DNA of 64,000 nt from Coriolopsis trogii (GCA_020543525.1 JAHYIO010000006.1:620001-684000), one strand, 5' to 3'; positions 35,365-47,443 are shown, counted from the stretch's first letter. Made by a program: numbers and translations. Notes: a model not told the origin generated them from the letters alone.

Positions 35365-37946
35365 TTAAGCATGGAACGTGATGCTCCAGAGACGGACACA
35401 CCCGTCCGCGCCCGCACTCGCAAGCTCTCCGTCCTTCACCCAGAACACCGCGTTTACGCCTCCCGGGCCAGCGTTCTTGATCGCGATATTCTTCAGGGGC
35501 TTCTGCACGCTCCAGACATAGACGTGCGTGTCGAGCGCGCCTGACGCGCAGTGCTGCCCGTCCGACGTCCATGCGAGAGAGTTGATGCGCCCGCTGTGGA
35601 AGGCCCAGCGCGAGGTGACGGTCTTGCGCTCGACTGCGTTGTACAGGACGATCTTCCCGCTGGACTATATGCGGTATCAGAGATGTGATGGTCAGAGGGT
35701 AGGGAAGGGCATGTGCTTACATCGCCAGACGCGAGCAGGGAACCGTCCGGGGAGAAGGCCAGCGCGCTCACGACGCCCTTGTTGCCTTCGAGCGTCGCGC
35801 TCTCTGAGAGCGCCTTGCCATCCCACGAGTACAGGCGGACTTTCTGGTCCTGCGCACGTTGTACATGGGAAGTAAGTACGACATGTCTCATGAGTATGAC
35901 AGAAAGAGGCTTGGGCACACACCTCGCTACCGACAGCGACGAGTGAGCCTGACGCCGCGATCGCGCTGGGTGCATACTTGACAGGCAGATCGAAGACCTT
36001 CTGGTTCGAGCGCACCGCCTCTACACTGCTCACTTCCGCAATGAACACTGTCGAGTCCGCACCGACGGCGACAGCCTTGGGTTGTGCGGAGGTCGAGAAC
36101 GCAGCCGGGCTATGGTGGCATACGCGCCATAACGAAGGACGTCAGTGTCCCGTCACGGGGAGATTCCAGTCTGGAGACGCTCACGTGTAGCTCTTCCCAT
36201 CGATCTCGCGCAGACGGTCGTCGAAACCGACAGAATGGACGGTGCCCGAGGGGGACACGCCGAGGCCGGCGACAAGACTCCCGTGCGCCTCTCCACCGAC
36301 GTACTCGTACTCATCCGCATACGAGAGCACACGCCCGTCCGCGGTGCCCACAATGAATGTCGATGCGGAAGACGGGGATTGCACCGCAGCCGTGATCGCC
36401 TTCTGCGGACCCTGGAGGCGCATATATGCATCAGATGTCGCTTTTCGGGGGTCAAGCCTCGCAAAATATGGACGCGAACGTACATAGAGCACTCGTGCGG
36501 GCTTCTCGCCTACGCGCTTGTCGAAGATGTTGAGATCGCCGGACATGGACAGTGAGACGATGTTGTCACCCGCGGTCCAAGTGTTTCCGACTTGCTGATT
36601 GTTCACTCCCGAGCCCAGCGTCCAGGTGACTTGTGCTTTCTTCGTCTCGACGTCCCCTGGCGCATATAATCAGAGAAGGCAGCCCGTAAGCCACGAGTTC
36701 CGCACGTACAAAGCTTCACAGTACAGTCGGCCGCCGAGGTAACAAGAGACTTGCTATCAGGACTCCAGCTGCATGCCATCTGTGTCGTTTTAGCAAGAAT
36801 GCAGTGCAGATCAATTGGTGGAAAACGTACGATGCTACCCGAGTGCGGGTTATCCGTGAACTCGCCCAGTGTGTCGCCGCTCTTGCCATCGTAGACGAAG
36901 ATCTTGGAATCTGAGCCGACGCTGGCAAAGTGGTCTCCAGAGGGCGCATAGCGGACGTCTTGTACGAACTTCGTATGGGTCTTGATCGTCTGCGTGAATG
37001 CACACACTGTCAGTGTATCTTCCATGCGCGACATGCGCTTGCCCTGACCTTGTCATATTTAAAGGGTACACCTGACGTGCGCGTACATGCTCAGTGAATG
37101 CCGGGTTGGCTGATGTGATAGACTCACCTTGATGGAATACAATAGTCGCGTCGTCTGCAGCGGTAGCCGCGCGATATGGACGCTGTTGTCGAATACTGAC
37201 TGCATTGATGGTCTGGCGCGGCAACACATCAGCCAACCCACTTTGTATGTGATTGACTGTCTGTTTCGTACCTTCGAATGCCCAATGATGTCCCCGGTGG
37301 ACGAGCCCGTGTCCATCATGAACGCATGCCCGAACTTGTCTCGTCCGTCTCCGACCGCGATGATCCGTTTGCTCTCGCCATCCCACTCCAGATCCTTCCT
37401 TCATATATCCACGACAGAGGAAGATTCAGAGGACCAATCGCACACGACGCTCCAGAGAAAGACATACACACGACCTGTAATGACCTTATATTCTCCCTTC
37501 AGAGTCTGGTCCTCCCCGACAGTGTCCCATATCCGAACTAGACTCTCCCGTTTATCACATTGACCACAAAAGCTTGCAGAGCAGCGTACCTGTCCCTGAT
37601 GCGTCCGCAGACGCACAGTAGTAGCCAGAGGGAGAAATGCGAGCGACAGTAGCATTCTGGACGTGCCCACTGTATGCGACTGAGACGGCTGGATCCTATC
37701 GCAGAACGTCGATGGTAGTTTCTGAAGGATCACGCGCATAAGGACCGACCTTGAGGTCACGAATCTAAAGGATCAACTTTTTAGATGTCTCGTCCAGATA
37801 TTACACCAATCATGCCTTAACGCACTCACAATCACAGATCTCCCGTTGGTGTAGACGACCTTGTCCTTGCTTGAGCTGATCTTCGTCGGCTCTCCTCTCG
37901 TCGTCGTCGGGTTGCACGGGTACAGGGCCCCCTTCTTGAAAGACAT
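35365..37946 (-). CDS. AIP1: Actin-interacting protein 1 (WD40)
   Basis: A multi-exon WD40 protein of about 600 residues. The start at 37946 gives MSFKKGALYPCNPTTTRGEP, close to the conserved opening of Aip1. The repeats follow: SGHVQNATVARISPSGYYCA, GTVRIWDTVGED, DLEWDGESKRIIAVGDG, FVQDVRYAPSGDHFASVGSD, MACSWSPDSKSLVTSAADC, GDLNIFDKRVGEKP, VSALAFSPDGSLLASGD and INSLAWTSDGQHCASGALD. It closes with WVKDGELASAGADGCVRLWS. The two seven-bladed propellers typical of the family are consistent with this count. Aip1 works with cofilin in the cytosol to sever and cap actin filaments, acting at cortical patches. One exon is only 15 nt (encoding IRDLK). I did not fix every junction, so the exact length is approximate. 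Confidence 0.92.
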
Positions 37947-38238
37947 AGCGTTCGTGAGGATAGCAGATGTGAGAGAGAATGAAGCGTAGTAAGAGGCGCA
38001 ACTGCGCCCGCCGTCGCAGTCGGATCGCCACTGGCGCAGATGTTCCCGATTTGGTAGGATGGCGCGGTCAGGTGACATTGCGACGCGTCGTGAGGTTGTG
38101 ACGCGCCTCGGGTACGCAACGACTTTGACATTCAGGAACATATGTAGATACAATGTTAAGCCCATCATACGCAAAATGTAAGGATACAATCCAGAAGGTG
38201 GCAAGCAGGGTAAGAAAAGCATGATACAGGACAAGTCA

Positions 38239-39922
38239 TCAGTCATCAATCGGTCGCTCCTCCTCCTTGTAGTTCTTGAACGGATCCTTGCGAAGTGCCT
38301 CCCCTTCGACACTCATCTCGACCGACTTGACTGTGGGTTTCGGTTTCATGACAGTGCTCGGAGCGGGCTGGGAAGAGGATGGCGTGTGGGACGGCTGAGG
38401 AAAGCGTCAATATCAGTGTCGGTACTCGGATAGCAAATTCTGAGCATGAGTTCGCACCTCCTCCTCATCACGGAAAGGAACGAGCTTCGGCGTAGATGGC
38501 TCGGCTTGTGCACTGCCCTGCTCGTCCTCGTCGCGGAAGATAGCAATAGAACCATTGCTCGCCGTCTTTGCCTTTCCCTTCTTGGCAATAGGTTCAGGTG
38601 CCTGTGCGGGTTCCTCATCGTCACGGAAGATAGCAATGGAGCTCTTGCTCGCTGTCCTCCCTTTCCCTTTCTTTGTCGTGGACCCCATGGACAGAGATGG
38701 ACCGGGTTGCACATCATCGTCCCGGAAGACAGAGACAGAGCCCTTGCTAGCGGTCCTCGACTTGGTTTTTGCTGGAGGCACTGGCGGAGGTGGCATTTCC
38801 GAGGCCTCGTCCTTAGCTCCGGTATCGCGAAAGACAGGAATCCTCGAACTCGACGCAGCACGCGTCGAACGACCGGCCGAGCGCAGAGTTGTGCCTGCGG
38901 CCTTGCTGACCTCGACCGTGTTCTCCTTGATACGTGTCTTGCGCGTGCCGAGTTCGGGCCAGGGAGACGGACCCGATGCCATGTTCGGGTCGTTCTCTGC
39001 CTCTCCAGACGGATCGACAAAAATAGGCATACGGCCATTCGGACGGGGAGCAGCAGGGACGGAGAACGGGTCTTCGCTGGCAGCGGGTGCGCGCGATGAG
39101 CCGGAGCGAGAACTGCGGGTGCGAGACGAGGAAGATGAGGCTGCTTCTCCGAGTACTCGACGACGAGATGCAGGGGCAGCGTCTGAAGAGGGTGGAACGT
39201 TCTCGCCTGTGGGATCCGATACGGAAGAGGGTAGCGAAGGAGATGCCATCATGCGTTTCTGGAACTCGCGGTGCTTTGTATCCAGTCGCTCGAGGGGCGT
39301 GGCTTTGCGTGCGATGCCCAGGAGGTAGGTATCATCCGCTTCGACGCGTCTGTCGTACCGTCAGCGTGCACAGTCCCTGCGCGAGTTGTCACAGAGCTCA
39401 CCTGTTAGCACGTTCAAGTGCTATTGCGTATTCCTCGTAGAACAACGCGTGGCTCGTCCCGATCTCGTTCACCAACAGGAACTTGTAGATCACCGTCGGC
39501 TTGTCGACATAGCTCGCGTATAACACCCAAAGCTTCAGATACCTGATGTCCCCTCTCCACTTCCCGTTCCTGTCATCCTTCAACACCCGTGTGGCCTCCT
39601 CCAGCAACTCCAGCAGTCCAGACTCCGCGCTGTGTCCTTGCGGGTAGTTCTCCACGGTCCAGTACACGAAGCGACAGTAGACTTCCAGAGGATCGGCGTC
39701 GTCAGAGTCGTCTTCCATAGCAAGCTGTATATTTGCGCGATGCCGCCGACGCGCGTCGGCCAGCCGACTCTCGCGCTGCGCGTGTGGTGTGGAAAGGATT
39801 GCAGAGAGTGCGGTGACGCGCCGACCAGCGGCCAGAGGCTGGATGTTCTCCTTTGCTGCCTCAATGACATCGCCGTCTATGATGGGAGAAGCAAGCGGTT
39901 CGTCGGTAAATACGTCGGACAT
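38239..39922 (-). CDS. MAD3: Spindle-checkpoint protein Mad3/BubR1, no kinase domain
   Basis: Three exons (39922-39402, 39349-38458, 38394-38239) give 522 residues. A KEN box lies at residues 25-27 (EAAKENIQPL). The TPR-like Mad3/Bub1 region follows at about 50-175 (DPLEVYCRFVYWTVENYPQG, LLELLEEATRVLKDD, YLKLWVLYASYVDKPTVIYK), ending HALFYEEYAIALERANR. After a Ser-rich linker come MPIFVD (281-286), a second KEN box (315-317, RIKENTVEV) and PVFRD (345-349), the arrangement known as the ABBA-KEN2-ABBA cassette. Three more modules with SVFRD, AIFRD and AIFRD and a final PFRD extend it. No kinase domain is present, so it is the Mad3 type, a component of the mitotic checkpoint complex that inhibits APC/C-Cdc20. 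It lies just upstream of Aip1 on the same strand, about 290 bp away. Confidence 0.92.
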
Positions 39923-41128
39923 GGTGGCCTCCAGATGATGGTAAGAGGACAAGAAGTGTGGACAAAGATGAAGTTGAACGTTGAACGTCGTGGTCTGGGT
40001 CAATTCTAACTCTAATGGACTTCCTTTGTTGGTCAGTCAAGCGCCCATCCTTACTCCCTTGACTTGAGCCATCACCATGCCAGTTTCGAAAATTGTCTGT
40101 CTGCTTTCAATCATATCGCGTCTTCAAGCTGGTACACAACACTGCTGAGTTTTGTATGGAAGCGAGCAGGGCGTGCAAATGGACAGCTGGTGCGCCCCAG
40201 ACTCTCACTCAATGCGATTACAAAATCAATATACTGCACACCAGCAGTACCATCACCATTCGATAACTTCTCCGCACGATTTCCTCCAAGCTATGAGAGA
40301 ACGACGCTTTGGAAACGCCTTCGCAAGAGGGAGGAACACTTGCGCTACCATGGGATCCTCATAGAGTGTTGATATCCTGGAAGGTCGCCTCAAGCTTGAG
40401 CTCGGACGCCTGGATAGACGCATTGACGTCTGCAATATGAGGTATGTCTTATGTGTACTCTGACATGTTTTCTCATTCAGTAGGACTTCAATCGAGCGCC
40501 GGTGCTTGTCGTCCCTCGTGTGTCCTGTCCTACATTCAAAACTATCCCTGGTGAGTCACTGGTATGGCTATACGCAGCATCAAAGTTGGCACTAACCAAC
40601 ATCTGTGGTGCTGTAGTTATCCGGATGTCGGCGGTACAAGTCGCGGAGAGTTTGCTATATTGCCTTTGAGCCCCGTGTCACTTTTTGGGTGGGTGCCGCG
40701 AGACTTCAGGATAAAAGGTGGTCAATTTGCAGTGTTCCCCATACCACAAGAGCACCAGTCACGTCGCGGTTGATGTTCAGCTACGTCAACTCTGCAATAT
40801 ATCCGCCTCAGTCCACCGCGTCGTCCCGTCGTGACTCGGCATTGGGTCGGACATAGCATATAGGAGCGCTCGTCTAGCTCACCGGCTTGTGCAACAAGTC
40901 GCTGGGCCTTCCATCTTTGCCGAAGGGAAACTTCCCTAGACTCGAACGATCGTGCACAGCGCCTCGCCCTGGTCCACAGCCGATGTCCTGCATGCATGTA
41001 CTTTTATGGTCGTCTATGTCACCCACTAGGCCTCGCTTCCCCGTCCCACCGACCCTATATACTGTGAGGGATGAGAGATAATCCTATCCCCCGCGGCTGT
41101 CGGCGAGTGTTGGTCCTGCTCTGTCCTT
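39923..41128. other. Divergent intergenic region
   Basis: Holds the promoter of Mad3 (-) and of sedolisin copy 3 (+). Around 40370-40440 both strands read as helix-like peptides (plus DILEGRLKLELGRLD; minus NASIQASELKLEATFQD), but neither extends into a gene. Confidence 0.45.
41056..41061 (+). promoter_or_regulatory. TATA box of sedolisin copy 3
   Basis: TATATA in CCCTATATACTG, about 70 bp upstream of the start codon at 41129. Confidence 0.5.
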
Positions 41129-43378
41129 ATGCTTGCGACCGCGCTACTTTCCTCTGCTCTATCGATTTTGACGAACGCGACGCCTGGACGCTCGAAGAAT
41201 AGCAGCTTGACGGCTCGAAGTAGCTTGGCCTCGGTCCCGGCTGGGTTCCTTGTTCGAAACTTTGCAGCTCTGCCTGAAGAGATTCTGCAACTCACATTGG
41301 GCCTACCGCAAGTACACAGCAGCGGCCTGCATGATACATTGCTAGACATCAGCGACCCGAAAAGCCCTAACTATGGTCATCACCTCTCCAAAAACGAGGT
41401 GCGTATATGAGATCCTTCATATTCTCTCATCTGTCTGTGTTGACCTCTGTGGTTCAGGTCGAGCAGCTCGTCGCTCCGAGGCCCGAGAGTCTCCACGCTG
41501 TGACTCAGTGGCTGAAACTCAATGGTATCAGTCCGGTCGCAGATTCGGCGTCTGTGGACATGCTGCGTATCTGGGTGCCTGTGGCACAAGCGAACGCTCT
41601 GCTGGATGCCAACTTCACTGCCTATCTGCATGAGGCGACGAATACGACCATGATACGCACACTCTCGTACTCTTTACCTGAACATTTGCACGAACATATC
41701 ACGCTAGTATATCCCACGACGCAGTAGGTGGCATTCATCTTCCATCGACGCCCATAAACCGTGCTGATAGAAGGGGCCCTCGATCAGGTTCCTTCCTCCG
41801 GTCAAGCGGAGGCTGTCATTCATGGGCGCTAACACTACCTTGCGCGCTGACAAGGGGCGCCGTGCCGTCCCCGCGACATGTGCACAAACCATGACCCCTA
41901 AATGTCTGCAGGAGTTTTACCACATACCTACTGAGCCTGCCGCGGCGCAGAATAATAGCCTATATGTGAGCGGCTATGGTGGGCAGTGCGCTAGCGCGAA
42001 CGACTTGCAGGTACGCGTTCAATTTGTACACATTATGTGTCGACCGTCTGACGTGTGCAAATGGCAGGCATTCCTCACTACGTTCAGGCCAGATATAAAG
42101 AATGGATCTTTCGACCTCCTCTCCGTCAGTGGGGACGCCATTGAAGGTCAGGGGACCGACGAAGCGGTCGGTACTGAGTCTGACGGTCACCGTGATGTTC
42201 ACTATCTGAGACGAATCTGATTACTACAGGACTTTGACATTCAGTATACTGTTGGCGTAGCGACTGGCGTATCTACGACATTCCTGAAAGGTCCCGAAAG
42301 GAACCAAGGCGTCATACTTCAAGACCTACTCGATACGGTCGATTTTCTCCTCGCCCAGGATGAGGTTCCGCTCGTTCTCACGACGAGCTACCTGTTTGTC
42401 GAATCCGATGTTGGCCCAGAGTACGCGCAGTGAGTATGCGGTAATGGTCGCGAGGTTTAGCTTTGTCTCACCGCATCGCACTGTATAGGATGCTTTGCAA
42501 CGCGTACGCACAGCTAGGCGCTCGCGGGACCTCAGTGATATTCGCATCAGGAGACAGTGGTGTCGCAGGAGGTTTCGCAAACGATCCCGCAGACTGCAAC
42601 GAAAAACCATTCGTACCCACATTCCCATCGACATGCCCCTTGTGAGAGACAGACCCTGCAACGCACTCTATCATCGCGTTCCTAACGCATCGTCGTCAGT
42701 GTCACGTCGGTCGGGGCCACGCAAGGCTTTCTCCCTGAGGTTGCAGCCCCATTTTCCTCCGGAGGCTTCTCCGACATCTTTCCCCGTCCGTCGTACCAGG
42801 ATGACGCTGTAGAGCGGTACTTGGACGCCCTAGGGCCTCTACACGCTGGACGCTACAACTCTACAGCACGCGCGTACCCGGACGTCTCCATGCATGGCGT
42901 CGACTATTTATACAACCTGAACGGCAAGTTCGTGCTCGCGTGGGGGACGAGCACTTCCGCGCCGGCCTTCGCCAGCATCGTTGCCTTGCTCAACGACCGG
43001 CTGCTGCAGAGGGGGAAGAGCCCCCTCGGGTTTCTCAACCCTTTGCTATACTCGACGGGCTTGGACGCGTTCACTGACATCAAGTCGGGCAGCAATCCTG
43101 GATGTGGGACGGACGGGTTTCCCGCCTACGAAGGGTGGGATCCGGTAAGCACTCCGCTAGGCTGGTCGACGTTTGTCGCCTTTCTGACAGAGTGTGTGTA
43201 GGTGACAGGCCTTGGCACGCCTGACTTTGAGAAGCTTCTTGTTGCTGTTGTTGGAGAAGACCTGACCAGCCGCACGTCATCGCGTAGCGGCGCTGGCAGG
43301 TTCATGCCTATGGGTTCTGCATATGTTCTCGGGTGGACACTGACGTTTTCGCTACTGTACTCGTTTGGACTATTCTGA
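41129..43378 (+). CDS. Sedolisin (S53), copy 3, hydrophobic C-terminus
   Basis: Eight exons (41129-41398, 41458-41723, 41788-42010, 42068-42166, 42230-42429, 42489-42641, 42700-43144, 43202-43378) join in phase to 610 residues. Signal peptide, activation domain ([20 protein letters not shown]), a likely KGRR maturation site before AVPATC, then the catalytic domain with Glu285 and Asp289 (DEADFDIQY), Asp375 (SGDSG) and Ser488 (GTSTSAP). It is the most divergent of the four copies (GTSTSAP instead of GTSASSP; an extra Cys in GGQCAS). The C-terminus ends in a hydrophobic run ([17 protein letters not shown]) after a small-residue region, which looks like a GPI-anchor signal or a membrane anchor; the other copies lack it. 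The intron after codon 286 uses an unusual GTCGGT donor. Confidence 0.9.
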
Positions 43379-43550
43379 CGCATACAATACAGCTCAAGGA
43401 CACTATTGTGCACGTAGTATATGGTATAGTACCTCGACCACCATCATTCTGCCTGGCTGTCTGCACCATCGAACGAAGACTATTAGCAAGAAGCCGATGG
43501 TGATGTGAGCGGTGGGTGAGTGCGTTACAAGGGATTGGCTCGCGCCTGGG

Positions 43551-45347
43551 TTACACGCGCCTGAGGGCCATGTTCCCCGGTCTCTGGGACCACGCTTGGG
43601 AGTTCCATGCATATGGGAAAAGGTTGGCAAGTGCTGCTACACACATAGCCGTCTCTGATAGGATGGAGATCGTCTGAGCGTGAGGATCGAATGCCACTGG
43701 GAACGTCCACCGACTATCCTTACCTGCTGATCTTCTGATAGACCAAGGTCTTCCTGGAGGATCACATCCTCCGCACTTTCCTCCCCGAGTTCGACCATCT
43801 CGCCCCTCAACCCTTCCGGCGTGTATGAAGAAGCCCTCCCCCAAGCCCTCGAGAACGACCACACGTCGTGGTATTGCCATGTACGCAAACCGATCCGGTT
43901 CACGAACGAGCCGCTAGCGGTGAGAAAGAGGTGTTCGAGCGAGGGCGCCGCATCTGTCAAAGTCCGCGCAACGTCCTCGATCGCGAACGTGCGCATGCTG
44001 TCAACGAAGGAGGTAGAGTACTGTGGTGGGCGGGCGGCGTCTAGGATGATCCTACAGTCGATGATGATGCGCACGTGGCGGAGACGGCGCATGCGTTGCA
44101 GACTCGAGATGATTCTGTTCTAATCCCGTTTCGACTGTCAGGCACGAGCTCTACACGAAACCCCGATGTGGAGAGCAACTCACGAGAAGAGTCCGCCAGC
44201 AGAGCTCGCGCAAGAAGTTGCCGACGCCGGGGTCGTCGGTCTCGTAATGCATGCAGAGGACGAGGTGGCTAAGCGCGGAGCTGACCTTGTCCGACGAGAG
44301 GACATCGAAGATGTCGAGTCCATGGGTGAGCGGGATGGTTACTGACAGGCGAGGAGGGGATTCCGAGTCTCGCAGTCCTTCCTGTAGGAATCGTGTCCAC
44401 CAGCTCTCGGAGTAGTTGTGGGTGATGGTGAGCCGTTGGATGGGACAGCGGATGCCGAGGGTGTAGAACATCTCCGCGTCGCAGATAAGTTCGTCCAGCG
44501 CTTTCCACCTGGAGTCCCCGTCCTGACTTCGGATGTTCTGCTGACGCATGATAGCGCAGCTCTCGAGATAGAAGGTCTCGTCGGTCAGCCGGCCAAGTTC
44601 CAACTTTCTCGAGAGACGCGGGAACCATTGGAGCAGGATGTCGAGGCGCGGGGCTCCTTCCACTTTTCGGATGGTGAGGGAGGTGATATGCTCGAACTGT
44701 GTGATCGCAGACCGCCCTAGAGCTTGTTCAATGCGTATATTGTCGAGACCGAGAGTCTCTAGAGTTGGGGCAAATCGAGAGATGATGCGGTTGACTTCCA
44801 GGGGCCCCCACTTACTCGATCCCATTGTATAGAAGTGGGCGTGCAAAGAAATCAAAGGTTGGTTGATGTTCGCAAGCACCGCGAGAGGGAGGTCAGACCA
44901 CCCGGCGATGCTGAGATCGCGGAGAGAGGCTAAGGAGTGCAACGTCGAGGCTAGTGCTTGGTCGCCACAGAGGTGGTCGCACGATCGTAAGGAGAGGGAC
45001 CTGAGGCGTCTCGCGTGCCTGAACAAATCGTACAGACAGGACACGACCGTCTCTGACATCTGTGTGCACCCTTGGAGAGCCATCCTGCGGAAGTCAATCT
45101 CGAGGGAACGGATGTGAGGCGCTCGGTTGCTCTCGTCCGCGAAAATGAACTCGTGAAAGCTGAGGAGTGCGCGATTGTTCTTGAGAGAGATGGGTCGTCT
45201 GACAAGCAACCTCCGCGCCAGGAGAGCTCGTAGGCGTGAGCAAGTGAGGGAGAATGTAAGAATATCCGGCACGTCGTTCACAAAGCAGCATATAGCCTCT
45301 AGAACATCCGAATTGAGGCGAAGCAATCCATGCGTTTCTGGGCACAT
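43551..45347 (-). CDS. F-box/LRR-like protein of a second subfamily, three exons
   Basis: Exons 45347-44184, 44119-43724 and 43673-43551 join in phase to 560 residues if translation starts at MCPETHGLLRLNSDVLEAI (45347). An upstream first exon cannot be excluded. The start LLRLNSDVLEAICCFVNDVPDILTFS...CSRLRALLARRLLVRRPI is an F-box-like motif of the kind seen in many Agaricomycete proteins that open with PxETHGLLRLNxDVL. LRR-like segments follow (LRSLSLRSCDHLCG, LRDLSIAGWSDLP, LETLGLDNIRIEQ, IQRLTITHNYSESW). It differs from the intron-free family of its neighbours in start, intron content and end, so it is a separate lineage. It converges on sedolisin copy 3, only 172 bp away. Confidence 0.8.
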
Positions 45348-46138
45348 GTCGGGTAATCCTGCGAGTAAAGCTGTCAGCGCGGCGAGTATGATTTGCCCAT
45401 CATCCCGAAGTGAGGGCTTTGCCACGTGCCCGACCGTATGCAGACTGGGCGCCGGTTGGACTCACGGGTATATTTGCAGAATAAAGCGGATAATTCTATG
45501 TCTTCGAGTAGAGGAGAGAGAGGCAATGTAACAAGGAGTTACAACGGAGCACTGAATGCCGCGAAAGGGATGTGGTGGCCATTAATGCACAGATTCAAGC
45601 AGGTGAATATAAGATGGCTGTTGGCGTCTTCGTTACTCCTTCTAGTTTACGAGCGGCTGCTGGGCGACAACATATCTTCCACAGCCGCCTTAGACAGGAC
45701 CCGGGCACTCACCTGGGCTGCATATGTCCTAACTCCCCCCGAATCAACCGGCTTATGGCGTCCTTCCCGTGCGAAGCGGATTCTGTAGCATTCCCGGACA
45801 AAGCCAATAACTCGACGCGAAGCTCTGAAGTTTCTCCCGCTTTCGCGCGACTTGCAGAGCCGACCGCTCGTTACGAAAACACCGAGGTAGAACACCTCGG
45901 GAGTACATCATTCACGAGCGTTTGTTGCTCTTTGTGACATCAACATCGGTGGCAGCTGAGCCAAGGACGCCAGCGCGCCTGTCCGCGGACTTCGCAGATA
46001 CCTGCGCTCCTCCGCAATGCGCGACCCTCGTGGGATTGACATCATAACACAAGCTCCTTCACTCCGGCTGTGCCTACCGCGTGTGAAGCGATGGGACATA
46101 GCAGACAATTAAGGTGAGCTGGAAGCTCGATCGAACGG
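45348..46138. other. Intergenic spacer between two minus-strand F-box genes
   Basis: Promoter side of the three-exon F-box gene and 3' flank of the decayed copy. No gene recognised. Confidence 0.45.
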
Positions 46139-47086
46139 CTACTCAGTCTCAGGCTGAGAACTCACCGTGGTTTCAATCTGATCTACCCAAGGTTCATAGC
46201 GTTCCCGGAGTCTCTCCGCCGCCTTTCCGGTGGTCTCCAATGCTTCCAGGCTGGAATACTTGTGCATGTTCAAGCTGTCCCTTCCCAGACGCGCCCCACG
46301 CTCCGCACGATACTTCAGCGTCCTCTCCATCTCGTCGTACATCGCCTCAAGATCGGCGGAATCCATCCCTTCACCGTCCACATCCCTCTGTACGACAAGC
46401 CGAACCAGGTCCGGGCAGGGTATCTCGCCACTGCGGTCGTCTTTGTAGGGCGAAGCCAACGGGCGTAGGACACCGTCGAGGGGACGAGTGTTCCGTGGCC
46501 AGCTCGAGATGAGTGATGTGACGGAACGCACGCGCAGGAGATCCCCTGCATAATGCTCAACGCGTATCTTGCGCTGTACCCATTCATGCACCATCTGGAC
46601 CGTAAGCGACGTCGCAGACGACCCTCGGGCGGGGAACAGGCCGATGATGGAGCCTACGAGTTCCCTCTTCAGTTCCGTCTCGAGGCACTTCTGTTGGTTC
46701 GAGAACCTGAAGTTTGGACACGTTAGCAGAGGATTCGAGAAGAACGATGCCCAGAATTCCGGAGTGAACAGAACCAATCGCCTCCATGTACCACAGACTT
46801 GTGCGATTTTCACCTCGCTCAGAGACGTGGGATTGACATCAAAAGCTCTGGCGGGAGGCGCCTGAAGAGGCCTGATTGTACGCGCATCGGAGAGAGGCGA
46901 GGCGTGTCTCGTAGGTAGATATTCTGGCAAATATCCATGACTGCGATTCTGCGAACGGTGGTCTCTCGAAGAGAATGGTTTCATCCGGAGTGAGATACTC
47001 GCTTCCTGTAGACTCGTCGGGGCAAAGTCGGAGACTGGAGCAGCTTCGTTCATATCATCCTGATGATCCAGCAAGGAGGTCAGCAT
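46139..47086 (-). pseudogene. Decayed, internally deleted F-box copy with an open frame
   Basis: A 315-codon frame starting at MLTSLLDHQDDMNEAAP. Only the second half of the F-box remains (FDVNPTSLSEVKIAQVCGTWRRLVLFTPEFWASFF). The first half, normally HRRLPPEILMEIF, is replaced by an out-of-frame reading (RTIRPLQAPPARA); the other frame there shows the expected YNQASSGAS remnant. The middle LRR region is missing: after FWASFFSNPLLTCPNFR the frame jumps within about 45 codons to the C-terminal third (LFPARGSSATSLTVQMV, LVRLVVQRDVD, ERTLKYRAERGARL, LRERYEPWVDQIETTV). It is therefore a shrunken relative of the genes at 32-34 and 47-49 kb. It could still make a short protein, but without an intact F-box I treat it as a pseudogene. 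Confidence 0.65.
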
Positions 47087-47368
47087 CTCAGGCTTGAGTA
47101 CAATTTGAATAGGTCATAGAATATATACGTAGCCTGAACTTACTGACGACTAGTGATTCATGGCGGTGAGCCAGGATAGCTCCATTAAAACGGCTGAGCT
47201 GGCCGCACCTGACGAGCACGTGATCTGACCGTATCAGTGTACGTCCTGCGAGCCTGCAGTCGCGTAGATTCCTTCTCCGAATCCGTACATGTTCGAGTCG
47301 TGCTATGATATGTGCTGGTCAATTTCAGATCATTCATCCTGCCCGTCATTCGCTGTCCGAGTCATCCA

Positions 47369-47443
47369 AGTCTACATCTACGACGAGTCTACATCTACGA
47401 CAAGTCTACATCTACGACAAGTCTACATCTACGACAAGTCTAC
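47369..47443. repeat. 17-bp tandem repeat across an F-box stop codon
   Basis: About 4.4 copies of a 17-bp unit (AGTCTACATCTACGACA) with one mismatch. The repeat overlaps the last codons of the minus-strand F-box gene and continues beyond its stop at 47412-47414. It therefore supplies the C-terminal VVDVDLS in place of the family's usual VDEVEATMV-like end. Confidence 0.9.

Noticed and set aside
40370..40560. Helix-like peptides on both strands with plausible splice sites
   Set aside because: Neither strand can be extended to a start, an F-box or any known domain, and reverse-complement symmetry of such codons is common by chance.
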